A DNA stretch of 64,000 nt, from assembly GCA_023105745.1 (NCBI GenBank), contig JALGQZ010000002.1, positions 42,391,997-42,455,996 of the forward strand, given 5' to 3'. The notes under the pieces were generated by a model that was not told the origin of the DNA, did no database searches, and was given only the letters and a program-made list of their open reading frames with translations. A program made the position numbers and the translations under genes. Each line of letters opens with the position of its first letter. Within the stretch, counting starts at the first letter, position 1. Positions 53,595 through 64,000 of the stretch are shown in pieces. Origin of the DNA: Austropuccinia psidii (lineage: Eukaryota; Basidiomycota; Pucciniomycetes; Pucciniales; Sphaerophragmiaceae).

Positions 53595-55414
53595 TGTGAG
53601 CCTTAGAGGTAATTTCATATACCCAAAAGACCACAAATACAAAAATAACATATTAATATAAATAAAATAAATTTATTTATATTATTAAAATAAAAATCAA
53701 AATATAAATATAAAATTATATTAAAAATAAAAAATTTAATTAAAATTTAAAAACAAAAATACATTAAATTTTGGAATTATAAAATTACATTTATACTTGA
53801 AAAAATTAAGTAAAAATGAAATTTTAACAAAATTGTGAAAAAATAAATAAATTTGGAAAAAAGTCAAATAAAAATAATTATAACTTTTGATTCAATAAAT
53901 AAACACATAAAAATTATTTCACCATTGGATTCCTCATAAAAAATCAGGTGGGGTCACCTCTGAGTGAAATTCTTGTAACTCAACTCTAAATAAGCTTAAA
54001 TTAAGTTTTTAGTATTTTCAATACAAAAGTTGAAAATCCTCAAAACTTTAATTTAATTCACACCCCATGTGGTGTTAACCATCAATTTTTGTGTAAAAAT
54101 TGAGGTGTTGTGTTTAGTTTAGAAGTTATGAGGAATTGAAGTATTTTCAATTGAATTCAATTGAAATGTCAAAATGTGCGCGTGTATTACATAAGTGAAC
54201 TTTGATTTACATATGAGATATCAATTATTACTGTATTTTACTGTTCAATTCAATTGAATTACATGTGTAAATTATAAGTATAATACATGATGAGGAATTA
54301 AAGGAAAAATAAATTTGGGGGGAAAAGGAACTCTAGCTCTAAGAGGGAGCTAGACCCCCAAACTCCTTGCTGACCGGGGTGAGATGTCAAAATAAATGCA
54401 AAGGTTCATCACTTTTGGCCTGGAATTGAGTTACAGGGTCTGTGGACTCAATTGATGATGAGGTTTTGATACCAACTGGGGTAGTTTTAGCTGTTTCCAA
54501 GAGGGTAAAACTACCCTCAAGTTAAACCATCATAGTAAAAAAAGTTTTAACTGGTTTCTACGTCTCTGACACAAATTATGACGTGTTTTGAAGGCTCAAG
54601 GCCTGGTATTGCTATAGTAATGGCTGATTTAAGGGTCTAAAATGGCTAAAAATGGCTAAAAATGGCTTAAACCAGCCCTTTTTGGTCTAAACCAGGGTTC
54701 AATGATGCCATAATTGGCTTTTCTGTTGTCAGACTGTTTTTCACGACTGACAAGAGTAAATTTTACTTTTGGAGTAAGAAAATTGATGGCTATAAAAGAA
54801 TGTCTACTTTGCCCCACTTTTCTCTTCATGTTAGAATATTTTCCTTTTATAATTAGTTTAAACATTGTTAAACCAATTAATAAAAGATTCCCACCACCTT
54901 CATCAAATCATTTTAATCCTTTTAACCACGTGAAAAAATAATTATAATGATTGTTTGTAACTCTTATAATCATTTTTACCCCTGAAATACCCCAAAAGTG
55001 AATTAAAGCATCTTTCATCATGGTACACTTTGTCACTTTGTTTCCAAATTCACTCTGGTCCCTTTTGGGCATGTTTTCTCTTTAATATTCCTTTTAAAGA
55101 CTTTGTTCTTTAATTAATTGCTTGCAGTTCTTTGCTCAATTAATTTCAATTGAAATTGCTCTTGAAGAAATTTCTTTTGTAGCCTTAAAATATCTCTTGT
55201 AGAATATTTTTTGGATAAATGTTTATTGTTGGTAAAACAATAAATCTTTATAATATTATTGCTTTATACTCATAAAGCTATAAACAATAAAATTGGCGTG
55301 TTTTCTCTTAAAAATAATATTTCTTACTATTTTTAATGGATTTTTACCTTATACAAATTTTGAGGACAGGAAAATACTTGATTTTTAATCAAAGTTTCAT
55401 ATCCACACCTTACA
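53595..55414 (+). repeat. 3' LTR of element B
   Basis: 1820 bp, aligned with the 5' LTR along its whole length with scattered substitutions and small gaps, so the insertion is not recent. It ends TTACA against TET-gene sequence of copy 3. Confidence 0.93.
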
Positions 55415-55599
55415 TTATTTCACTATACTGATCCAGCACAGGAAAATGAAAGCACAACACTGGTGGGCATGTCTGCACAATGCTCAAGGAGGTTAGCAAA
55501 AAAATGTGGCAGAAAAGCCACAGCTATTATGAGATTGGTGAGGGGGCAGGCTATCACATCAGGGATGGTAATACAATCTCACCCCATTTAGAAAAATGA
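55415..55599 (+). pseudogene. TET/JBP-like gene, 3' fragment of copy 3
   Basis: Starts at the LTR B border with FHYTDPAQENESTTLVGMSAQ-type text, covering the distal-His region, and ends GNTISPHLEK with TGA at 55597-55599. One base is off within a run of seven A near 55505, shifting the frame before the MWQKSHSYYEIG segment. The catalytic HxD part lies on the missing side of the element B junction. The fragment shows that the dioxygenase gene was part of at least two copies of the transposon, next to P7 and the minisatellite as in copy 1. Confidence 0.75.
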
Positions 55600-55739
55600 G
55601 GGAGTGTGGATGCATCTGGGAGCTAGAGGGTCATTGGAGAATAGGGGTGTGGTAATGCGCAGTAGAGCATACACCTGGTTTTGATGGGTTGGAATTGGGG
55701 TTATATGGTGGATCACATGAAAAAGAGGTGAAATGGCTC

Positions 55740-55765
55740 ATGTCCGGTGGCATGCCACCATACAC
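55740..55765. promoter_or_regulatory. Palindrome P7
   Basis: ATGTCCGGTGGCA / TGCCACCATACAC. The core GGTGGCATGCCACC is perfect. Same position relative to the TET 3' end and the minisatellite as P4. Confidence 0.8.
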
Positions 55766-56255
55766 CTTTCCAGGATCCCAATGCATCCCAGGCAATTTCT
55801 TATGCCTGTCCAGGATCCCAAAGTGTTACACACCAAACCTTGCGCTATAAATCCTTACACCGGGGAAGCCTTCCAACAATGCCAACAATTCCTTACGCCT
55901 GTCCAGGCTCCTGACGCTTCACACGCAAAATCCTTATGCCTTTACAGGCTCCCAAAAATTCAAATAATTGCCTACTCCAGGGCAGCCTTGCGACAGCTCC
56001 AACACTTTCTTATGCAGGTGCAGGCACCCGACAATTCACACTCAAATCCTTACACTTGTGCAGGTTTCCAACAATTCAAAAAATTTCTTACACCAGGGCA
56101 GGCTTCCAACAATTCAAGCGCAAATCTTTATGCCTGTACAGGTTCCTGACGCTTCCCACACGCATCCTTACCCTTGTACAGGTTACCAACATTTCATACC
56201 ATTCCTTACGCCTGGGCAGTCTCCTGACAATTATAAAAATTCCTTGCACGACTAA
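55766..56255. repeat. 40-bp minisatellite of copy 3
   Basis: Inverted form of the array at 30985-31610: units with TCCTTACGCCTGTCCAGGCT and CCGACAATTCACAC words. More degenerate than in copy 1. Confidence 0.75.
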
Positions 56256-56618
56256 GATTAATAGCGTGTGACCATAGGGAAAGCCATGACTCATCAAACT
56301 CCTGTGGATTGCTCAAATGTGGGGAACCCACACATCTTTACAGTTTAGAACCATGGAAGTAGAAAATATAGGAGGCAGTAATAGTGACTATTTGCGCATT
56401 TTCTGTGAACGAGGTTCACACAAAGAAATACTAACTCAAAGATTTGGTGGGGCACTTGCAAAAATTATTCTCACACAATAGGATATTTAAACCATTGAGG
56501 TGAATATGATTTCACCTCAACAAAGAATGTAATATAAATAGAACATAACAATCATTAAATACAAATAATTTATTTAAAAGAAAGTATTACAAAAGATAAA
56601 AAGAGGAAAGAATGCAAT

Positions 56619-57820
56619 TTTTTTTCTAAGTACTTGGAGACTATCCTGGTGATGTCCTCCTTTGGATAAGCCTCCAGTGCCTGGGCAAGGAGGGAGTTTA
56701 TTTCCTCCTGGAATTCCTGGTGCATCCAAAAAGGGAATCATGTGGAGCAATTGGCAATGCTCCAAAAAGATTTACTTGATGGATTTGTGAACAATGGCTT
56801 GAGGAATCATCAAGGTCAGTCGTAAGCCAGCGAATTCCTGGCAAGCGTCATCGTGGGGATGAGGGGAGGAGGAGGTGGGGTTTTCAGGGGCACTGGGAGG
56901 GAGGGGGATCCGACGGGTGTATTGTTAATGGTGATGACGGAGGGGGGTGGAGTGGGATGAGCTGGAGATGGTTGAAGGAAAGGTGAGGAAAAGTTGGCAA
57001 GAGTAAAAAAAGTGAAGTTGGGACTTACCAAAAGGTTTCTCCATTGATTGTGTCAGAGCCACCTCAGGTTCAGGCTCACAAGTCGGAATGTCCTCATGTG
57101 GTTTGGAGGATGGACTCAGGCCAGGAATAGGTGGCTCATCCGTTTGGGAGGGTTCTACAAAAGGAGGAACAGGAAGTTCACTTGAGTCAAAAGTGGAAAT
57201 TAAATGAAACTTTGGCTGCTTACTGCGGAATAAGTCCTCCAACCATTGGGTGCCACTCGGGCCTGGGGTTGGTTGCCACAGAGTTTGCCTGTGAGGCAAA
57301 CTAGGAATGGGAGAGTCTTGTTGTGGGGGATTTGGTTGGTTTTGTTCCATGCATGATGGAAAAAGGTCAGTATGATTGCGTGAAGAGAAATGAGTTAAGG
57401 AGGAGAGATAAAACTTACTTTGGCATTTGAATCCCATGGGTGAAAAGACATGGTGATGATTGGCCCAAGCTCAAATGTCCTCTCTGGTTGAGGAGTGATG
57501 TGACCATTGGATGGTGGCCTAAGAGGGGGGGTGGACAAATCAATACTTGAGGGGACTGGGATAATCATCCAGAATCATTCCTGTCTGCCTGTTTGGGGTC
57601 CTGGTGCCCATTCCCGCTCATAAATGCTTTCATCATTGCCAACCACAAAGGAGTCCTTGCAAGTGCGTCTTGGTAGGGCACTCCTCTGGCTGCGTGGTTG
57701 GAAGGGTTGGACAACAAACAAGCATTTCTTGTGTGCTTGTCGGCAAGCATCACAAGTGTTGGTTGTTGTCAAGGAGCGGATGCAGGGGATAGCCTTCTTA
57801 GTGCATAAGCTGCATGACAT
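56619..57820 (-). pseudogene. Zn2Cys6 protein gene, copy 3 (all six cysteines kept, other lesions)
   Basis: The ATG at 57820 directly follows a TTTTAG acceptor. The six cysteines are spaced C-x2-C-x6-C-x9-C-x2-C-x6-C with CDACRQAHKKC intact, followed by basic RSQRSALPRRTCK. This copy keeps the 20 bp that copy 1 lost near the end of exon 1. It has in turn lost about 45-50 bp of the DYPADEGWRW segment, large parts of the Pro-rich exon and some of the C-terminal exon, and its stop codon. Introns at equivalent positions remain (GTAAGTTTTATC after the FKCQ text). The pattern is that of a binuclear-cluster regulator; target unknown. The TATA box and a hairpin are conserved upstream. Confidence 0.75.
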
Positions 57821-58240
57821 CTAAAACCAAAACAATTTAGGTTATTACTTAATAGAAAGGATTAGTTCCAGAAAAGAGGAAGACATACAATGAATTATAA
57901 ATTTAAAATGTAATTAAAACAGAGATGCTCTATATGGAAGTTTTTAAAAGTCTGAAAGAAAGTCAATAATAAGATTTAGGATTAATATTGGAACATAATG
58001 TTGATGAGAGTTTTAAATTGAGGAGACTCACAAGGTGGATAGAAGGGGGGTTCTGGATGTATAAGGGGGAAAAACAGACAGAAAAAAGGAAGGGGAGTGA
58101 GGTTAGTGGAGTGCAATAGAAAGCAGTGGAAAGGCAGGAAGACAAAGCTGAAGACGCAAAGGAATGAGAAGAGTAGGTGAACTGGGAAAAAGTAAAGGAG
58201 GTGAGAAAAAAAGTGGAGGGTGTTTCAGGAGAAGATTGTC

Positions 58241-58247
58241 TTTTATA
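58241..58247 (-). promoter_or_regulatory. TATA box of the copy 3 Zn2Cys6 gene
   Basis: Minus-strand TATAAAA in CACCATTGTATAAAAGAC, conserved with 28805-28811. Confidence 0.6.
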
Positions 58248-59960
58248 CAATGGTGAAGCTGAGACAATTGCGGCAGTCACAGCACCCACCAAAGTCTCAG
58301 CTTCAAGGCATGTCGGGAAAATTGAAGCTTAGTCACAGCATTGGCTGCGACTGAGAAGGGAAATTCCCGTGTGAGGCAGAGGAACAAAGGGGTTCTGGCT
58401 AAGTATTGCAGTTGATTGAATTGTCAGATTCTGTCAAATCCCCTTTGTTGCATTAATTAGCCACCCAATTGCCCGGGAGGGCTTTTGTGAGGGCATTGTT
58501 GAATGTGCATGGTGGGTGCAATCCACAAATGCCCCATGCAGAAAAGAAAGTGGCGCGCTTGGTCACAGGCAACCACAGCAAGAATACCAGCCTTATGGCC
58601 GGGTGATAGTGTTTGAACAAAGGGTTGGGTTGCTGTATGACAAGTGAATACAGCATGAGCTTGGGTTGACACATTGCTCAGGTCTGCTTTGGGGTCATAA
58701 TTGCAATGCTCAGTGGCTGAACATTTGAGTTGCACATTTATTGAGCTATTAATATAACAATATCAAGTGCACCATGCTGAGCAATTGCTAGGTCATTTTT
58801 GTAAGCACACAATCTGAGCATTTGGCACAGCATCGGATGACATTTCAGCCAGGCGCAGCATATCACAGGCTTTGGTGAAGTGCTCCGAACTCAGTGTTCT
58901 AATGATCTATTGCAAAAACTATTCCAACCCTGGCTCTACCAAAAACTTTTACATGGAGCCTTTGACCATGATATGCGCAGATTTTGTGTGCAAATTGGGT
59001 GAATCACAATTCTGAGCATGTGGCACATGAGCTATATGTATGCCAACATAAGGAAGGTGGATCCCAATTGGTAATATGCATGGAAGTGGAAGTAGTATTA
59101 CACCATCCTAATTTGTACTGTACAGCCAGCATTGTAGTACATACACCTTTGTACATGTATGCTGGGGGGAAGAGGAAAATCTGTACAAGAATGTAACATG
59201 CAATCACGCCAAGCCATTGAGTCAAATTTCTCAAATGCATCCCTTTGATACACCTTTTTGGAGAGCTCCGGCTAACTACCACACAAATGCTAGTGTAATC
59301 CAAGTTAATGTAAGGGGTACATAATTGGATTACTAATGATTTGGGCCATACGCAAACAGTGGATTCACTCCGGTGCCAAGGTCGGGGAAAAAAATGACTG
59401 GCCCCACTTGTTTTTCGCACCCACACATTTTCAGGCCACCCCATGGGTCATACGCAGGGAAACTTTCACATGCCTGGTGGACCTTTTACGTGCCTGTCTT
59501 ACAACCAGCTATTTGCTTGTGTGGGTGTCCCGCTTAACTGCAGACGCTCACCCGCTTGCACATGGAAACCTGAGGCCAATCAGCATGGATTTGCTTAAGC
59601 CTCATACACATTAGCATAACCCCCGCCTATGATCACTGAGGCTGGTTATTTATGTGTGGGGATCCGCCACCACAGGTCATATGCCGCACAATCTCACACA
59701 CCTGTGGAAATTTTGGCACCTGGCTTGCAGCAAAAAAATACCTTGGGTGGGTGGCCTATTCCTCTGAAGTTTCTCACACGTGTGAGGGAAATATGCTGAT
59801 GCCAATCTGAGTGGATTAGTAACAGCCTCAAATGCGAGAGGGTTGAATGTGTAAGTGGATCATGGTTCATGGCCAGTGCCCCCTTTGATCAAGCAACACA
59901 TTCACCGCTGGAATTCCAGTAGGCATCAGTCCACAAGAATTTTTGGGCAAAAGCAAACTC

Positions 59961-59986
59961 ATTTTTGGTGCCACGCCACCAAACAT
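59961..59986. promoter_or_regulatory. Palindrome P8 (degenerate)
   Basis: ATTTTTGGTGCCA / CGCCACCAAACAT, counterpart of P3, 479 bp upstream of the copy 3 SNF2 ATG. Confidence 0.65.
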
Positions 59987-60464
59987 ACCTGACCTGCCCA
60001 CACCAAAAGATCCCCACAGTGAGGTTTTCCTATCCACTGCCATCATTGCCCAGTATGTCACTGTATGACAATGAACATGCTGTCACACCAGAAAACATGG
60101 CTGCATGCCTCTGATATGCCACTGAACAATACATTTCTACCACACACCCAATTTTTGATATGCTAATGTCAACCTTGGTCCACCCTCCTTGCGTAATATG
60201 CTGCAGATCCAGCAGTCATATTGGTGCACCCACATTCTTGCCACCTTGCCTTGATATATGCCCTAAATCAGATATGAATATTATGAGGCCAAGAGGCCCA
60301 TCTTCCTAACAGCCATGCATGTAACCACAGGCCATCCCCCTTTGAGCCCACTGCTGCCTCTCATATATGTTCCCCACCTGTGCTTATGGGTCTTCATTCC
60401 CTTTAGCTACCCCTTCCTGATCATATAATTTCCAACTGTCCCCAAATAATTAATAATAGCCATC

Positions 60465-62890
60465 ATGTCAACCCCTTCACAACCACTTTGCATTTGAATG
60501 ATTAATATTTGCATTCAAATAAATGGTGATATAACCTTAAATCCTGATAATTCCGACTTGGTTTCTTGGATTATCCTATGGCAAAATCAACACAACATAT
60601 TTGTATAGCTCCCCAATCACCAGAACACTATTGGCTCTCTGGCTGGCACCCTTTCCAAGACGTTGATACCATTCCTTGGGGCACCACAAACTTTCATGCA
60701 CTGTGGTCTTGGTGGGGCATGGATTGAAAATTGCCAATCCAATCCTACTTGAACATCATTTGTTGAGGGAGTATCTATGACTGATCCAAATGGACCTTCC
60801 TAATTTCAGAAACCCAATCTAGTATTGATTTTCTTCACATGGTATCTGAACATTCTATTCATAATTGAAAGTTTTAGAAAATAAGACTTAAAGCTTCAAA
60901 TGCCTAAAGAATATGACTTTCATTCTCATACTTGATGTCCACTCTTTACTCCCACATTTCCCGCTTCAAACTCCATTCCACCCTCATATCCTGCTCTCTT
61001 TTCATTGACTTCCCAGAAACAACTGATACACATACCCAGTGGATCAGACCTCCCCATGATGACCCCGGCCCAATCCATTATTCAAACTGCCCTCCTCCCT
61101 CATCAAAAGACCAGACTAGCTTTTATTTGGGATCAAGAAATCCTCAATGGACAATCAGCCTGTAACCTATGGGCCACCTCACCCCCTGGATCCACTTTTA
61201 ATTCCAGGCACATAATTACAGACAAGGTTGTCAGCTCATCCAAATCCCTTTTGACCAATACCCCTCTGGGAGGACTGCTTGCAGTTCATATGGGATTAGG
61301 TAAGACCATTCAGGCCATTGCTCTAACTGGTACCTGCAAGGAGTGGCTAATTACAAACCCCCAATGCTCCACGCCCACCTCGCTTAATTACCAACTGGCA
61401 ATCTGAAATATCCAAGCATGCTCAGGCTGGAGCGCTGAAAGCAGAAATCTACCATGGTCCTACTCGTCACTCATTATCTGAGGCCAAAATCTCAAAATGT
61501 GATATCATCATCACTTCTTACAATACTATCACCCAAGAATTTAAACAAACCAATAGCTCTACATCATTCATTTTAAAATCAATTGGCATTGTATAAATTT
61601 GGATGAAGCACAGTGAGTGTCTGATCTTTAAATGATTCAAATTACCTGTTATATCCAATAACCCTTCCCCCATGTTTTAGCTACATTTGCTCTCAATACA
61701 CTGCCACTCACCGAGCCATTAATAGCCTCCTATCATCCCATTGAATATGTTTAATGGGCACGCCTATTCACAACACCATTTGTGAGCTTTTGGGCATAAT
61801 ATCATTCATCACCCAACCCCAGAGCTCAGATCAAGATAACTGGTCACCTTTCATCCTGATTAGTCTTCCCAAAGGTAGCAATGATATTTTGAATTTGAAA
61901 TTGCGGCATTTAAGTTTGCGCCGCACCAAAATGACACAACTCAGATACCTCCCCACTATTAGCCATCATTATGAACTGCTCCCACTTAACCCAGCAATGC
62001 AGCAAGAATATTCCACATTATAAAAAGAATTACTATCATCCAAAAGCAGAGGACCAGGAGCATTTTTCAGAAATATTAATAAGCTGAAAATATGTTGTAA
62101 CAATCACATCATGCTTAACACAATTAGAGATGCGGATTTGGAAGACCACGAGGGCAAGAGCACTCAGAATAACTCCTCAACAATCACATGAGCTATTGTG
62201 GATGTGGAAACGTGCATGATGAGTAGTAAGATTTCCCACCTTCTAAACAGCTTACTGAAGAACAAACAATCAAAGTGTGGTCCAAGCAAATCTGTGGTTT
62301 ATACCCAATGGACCCAATTTCTCGATTTATCAGCTAATTCTAATATGCATCAATTACCAATTGAATACATCTGACCTTTTTTTACGGTAGAATTGGTATT
62401 TCACTTTCCCATCACTCTATCCTTTCAGCACAAATTGATGGAACAATTACAGCATGAGCGCAGGAGAAGGCCCTGGAGGATTTTTTCAATAATCCTGAAT
62501 GTGAAGTACTCATTGCATCCATTGCCGGAGCTGGAGCTGGCCTCAATATAACTTGCTCTAATATGGTCTATTTAATGGTGAGGGGACCGCCAAAATTCTA
62601 CTGTGATTTTTGGACACTGGCATCCACACTTCCAGGAGCCCAATTGGAACCCAGCCATTGAAGCTCAGGCTGTTGATCGACTCCATTGTATTGGCCAACA
62701 ATGAACTGTGAAGGTCATTCACTATATCACTCCTCATTCAGTTGAGGTCAACATGTGGAAGGGACTTTTCAAGCTCATCTTTTTCCCTGTTTGTATTACT
62801 ATTCTGAAATCTTTCTTTATGGGAATGCCATATTCAAATCACCAATAGGTCCAAGAGAAGAAAAACTCATTAAATGCGTGAGCCTTCCTG
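60465..62890 (+). pseudogene. SNF2-family ATPase, copy 3 (heavily decayed)
   Basis: ATG at 60465 (MSTPSQPLCI) followed by TGA; the same start as copy 1. Recognisable: FLGAPQTFMHCGLGGAWIENC, LPHQKTRLAFIWD, Walker A as LLAVHMGLGKTIQA (two residues before M changed from D-D), the DEA(H) exon border near 61610, GTPIHNTICELLG, LRRTKMTQL, and the C-terminal lobe with AGAGAGLNITCSNMVYLM and AVDRLHCIGQQ. Stops are frequent, and about 15 bp are missing around the segment after Walker A. It is the third independent copy that shows the same intron inside the DEAH codons. Confidence 0.83.
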
Positions 62891-63186
62891 ATATTATCTG
62901 ATTTGTGTTTGACAAATTTGATAATTCCTTTTCACCCTGTAACAGGTCCACAATAATGAACACCATGAGCTGGATAGAGCTTCTTCAATATTTCCTCAAT
63001 GAAAATGAGCAATAGAGTATTATTTCTAAGGGAGACAGTGATACATTCCAATTCATATTGTTTATATTCTAACATATTTAGCAAGTTGTTGCATCTTTAA
63101 GAAATAATAATCAGATTGTATTACACCTGCAAAAGTAATTCACAAAATGTTAATCTGTAATTGTGCTATACATTTATTTTCCTAAC

Positions 63187-64000
63187 TTATTGCAGAGCAT
63201 CGCCATTTGTGCTAAGAACTGGCATTTCAAGTATTTTGAGGGCAATAGTCTGAATCTTACTACAACTTTTGAGCTAATCTTGATCAAATACCTGAAAAGA
63301 TAGCCCTTCAGAAATATCACCATCATCTGTCAATAGTATTTCTGGCAGTCTATTAATAGTTTTTTTACTCTCTTTCTAATCCAATTGCAAAACTCTATGT
63401 CTCAATCAGTTTTTAATACCAGCTCATTAAATAGGCCTGAGCGCCCGCATAAGCCCACTTTGCGGTAAACTTGATGGCCATTTTCCACTACCTCCTCAGT
63501 ATCTGAGAATACTCAAGGGTCATTTAATTGTGATGCTAGCATTGAGAATTTAGCTGTATCACACCATTCACGATGGCACTCACAGGTCTGCACATCATCA
63601 GATTTATGTCACAATGAAGAAGAGATACAGTAACTAACCCTTTGACAAATCTTTGCAAGCTTTTTATTCTCCTTCTTTTTTACCGCATATTCCACATACT
63701 TTTGAATAGACTTCCATTCTCTTTTCAAATAAGTGAAATATCACTCCATTAAAGCTGCCACAACCCTGTAGTTATTATGATCCTTGTTCCAACAGTATTG
63801 ATGATACTTGGTTCTGACAAGTGCAAGACGGAATGTGCAGTAAAACACCATAGACATCAACTCGTTGATGTTGCTCCTTCTGGCTTGCACATTTTGCAAC
63901 ATTGTGAGCTTTGCGAGCCTTGTTCCTTCACTGTCTCATCTTGGATTGATCAAGAATACTCTGGGAAAGGGGCATTTGAGGATGGGTGAACTCACTATTT
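63187..64000 (-). pseudogene. ORF2, unknown element gene, copy 3 (internal deletion)
   Basis: Minus-strand text matches ORF2: NKARKAHNVAKCASQKEQH, then a jump straight to NELMSMVFYCTFRLALVRT, so the block with GMRSAVHAHCLFLL and HLGYVP is deleted. The last exon follows (CHREWCDTAKFSMLASQLND, ending near the TAA at 63187). The gene continues beyond the right edge. Convergent with the SNF2 copy, as in copies 1 and 2. Function unknown. Confidence 0.65.

Larger units (their letters stand above)
45362..55414 (+). mobile_element. Ty3/gypsy chromovirus, element B (two LTRs, 10.05 kb)
   Basis: LTRs at 45362-47180 (1819 bp) and 53595-55414 (1820 bp), both starting TGTGAGCCTTAGAGG and ending CACACCTTACA. 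PBS block at 47181, gag with coiled coil and capsid, CCHC knuckle, protease, RT, RNase H, integrase, C-terminal chromodomain, PPT at 53582-53594. The flanking pentamers differ (CCATG left, TTATT right): the left flank is SNF2 of copy 2, the right flank is the TET gene of inverted copy 3. The structure is complete, but at least five stops or frameshifts make it non-autonomous. Confidence 0.95.
57821..60464. other. Intergenic region between Zn2Cys6 and SNF2 of copy 3
   Basis: No gene. Inverted counterpart of 26570-29234. Contains the promoter of the Zn2Cys6 gene, a related hairpin (about 58250-58360) and P8. Confidence 0.6.
55415..64000. mobile_element. Tnp2-type transposon, copy 3 (inverted, decayed, runs off the right edge)
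   Basis: Inverted relative to copies 1 and 2: TET 3' fragment, palindrome P7, 40-bp minisatellite, Zn2Cys6 gene (minus), hairpin and TATA, P8, SNF2 (plus), ORF2 (minus). The order mirrors 23.8-32.0 kb of copy 1. Many more stops than copies 1 and 2. The Tnp2 gene, gene 6 and TIRs are not in the window. Confidence 0.85.

Overview
The window is eukaryotic, repeat-dominated DNA, most likely from a rust fungus (Pucciniales). The protein families resemble ones I recall as highly repeated in Austropuccinia psidii, but that is memory and not a search. Visible support: GT-AG introns of 58-75 bp, Ty3/gypsy chromoviruses, Plavaka/Tnp2-type (CACTA-like) transposase genes, and a TET/JBP-like 2OG-Fe(II) dioxygenase. 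I see no host single-copy gene, tRNA or rRNA. Nearly everything is a transposon or a relic nested inside another transposon.

Layout. (1) 1-9640, minus: degraded Ty3/gypsy element A-L, from integrase at the left edge to its 5' LTR. A 1.98-kb solo-LTR-like insertion (LTR-C, 3804-5783) splits its gag gene. (2) 9641-13408, plus: a second family-A copy (A-R) joined head to head to A-L. Its LTR lacks the first 19 bp, so the join is a giant inverted repeat with a 19-nt centre. (3) 13409-45361: a Tnp2 transposon ('copy 2') inserted in the A-R gag. (4) 14518-37132: a 22.6-kb Tnp2 transposon of the same family ('copy 1'), inserted in the 3' part of the copy 2 transposase gene. It has ~46-bp TIRs starting CAC and a 3-bp ATT target duplication. 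A second LTR-C (14984-17353) sits in its left subterminal minisatellite. (5) 45362-55414: a chromovirus (element B) with two ~1.82-kb LTRs, PBS, gag-pol with a C-terminal chromodomain, and PPT. Its two flanks do not match. (6) 55415-64000: a third, inverted and very decayed copy of the Tnp2 transposon ('copy 3').

The main discovery is the gene content of the giant transposon. Copy 1 carries, in order, a Tnp2 transposase (minus), an unrecognised spliced gene ORF2 (plus), an SNF2-family ATPase (minus), a Gal4-type Zn2Cys6 protein (plus), a TET/JBP-like dioxygenase (minus) and a second unrecognised spliced gene (minus). A 26-bp palindrome, with halves ATGTACGGTGGCA / TGCCACCGTACAT, recurs eight times across the three copies. 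In copy 1 it lies upstream of each of the four minus-strand genes, plus one more next to a minisatellite. The consensus contains CGG-N10-CCG, the class of site bound by Zn2Cys6 dimers. A testable model is that the element encodes its own regulator together with chromatin-remodelling and DNA-demethylation functions. All copies seen here carry stops or frameshifts, so they are relics; an intact source copy may exist elsewhere in the genome.
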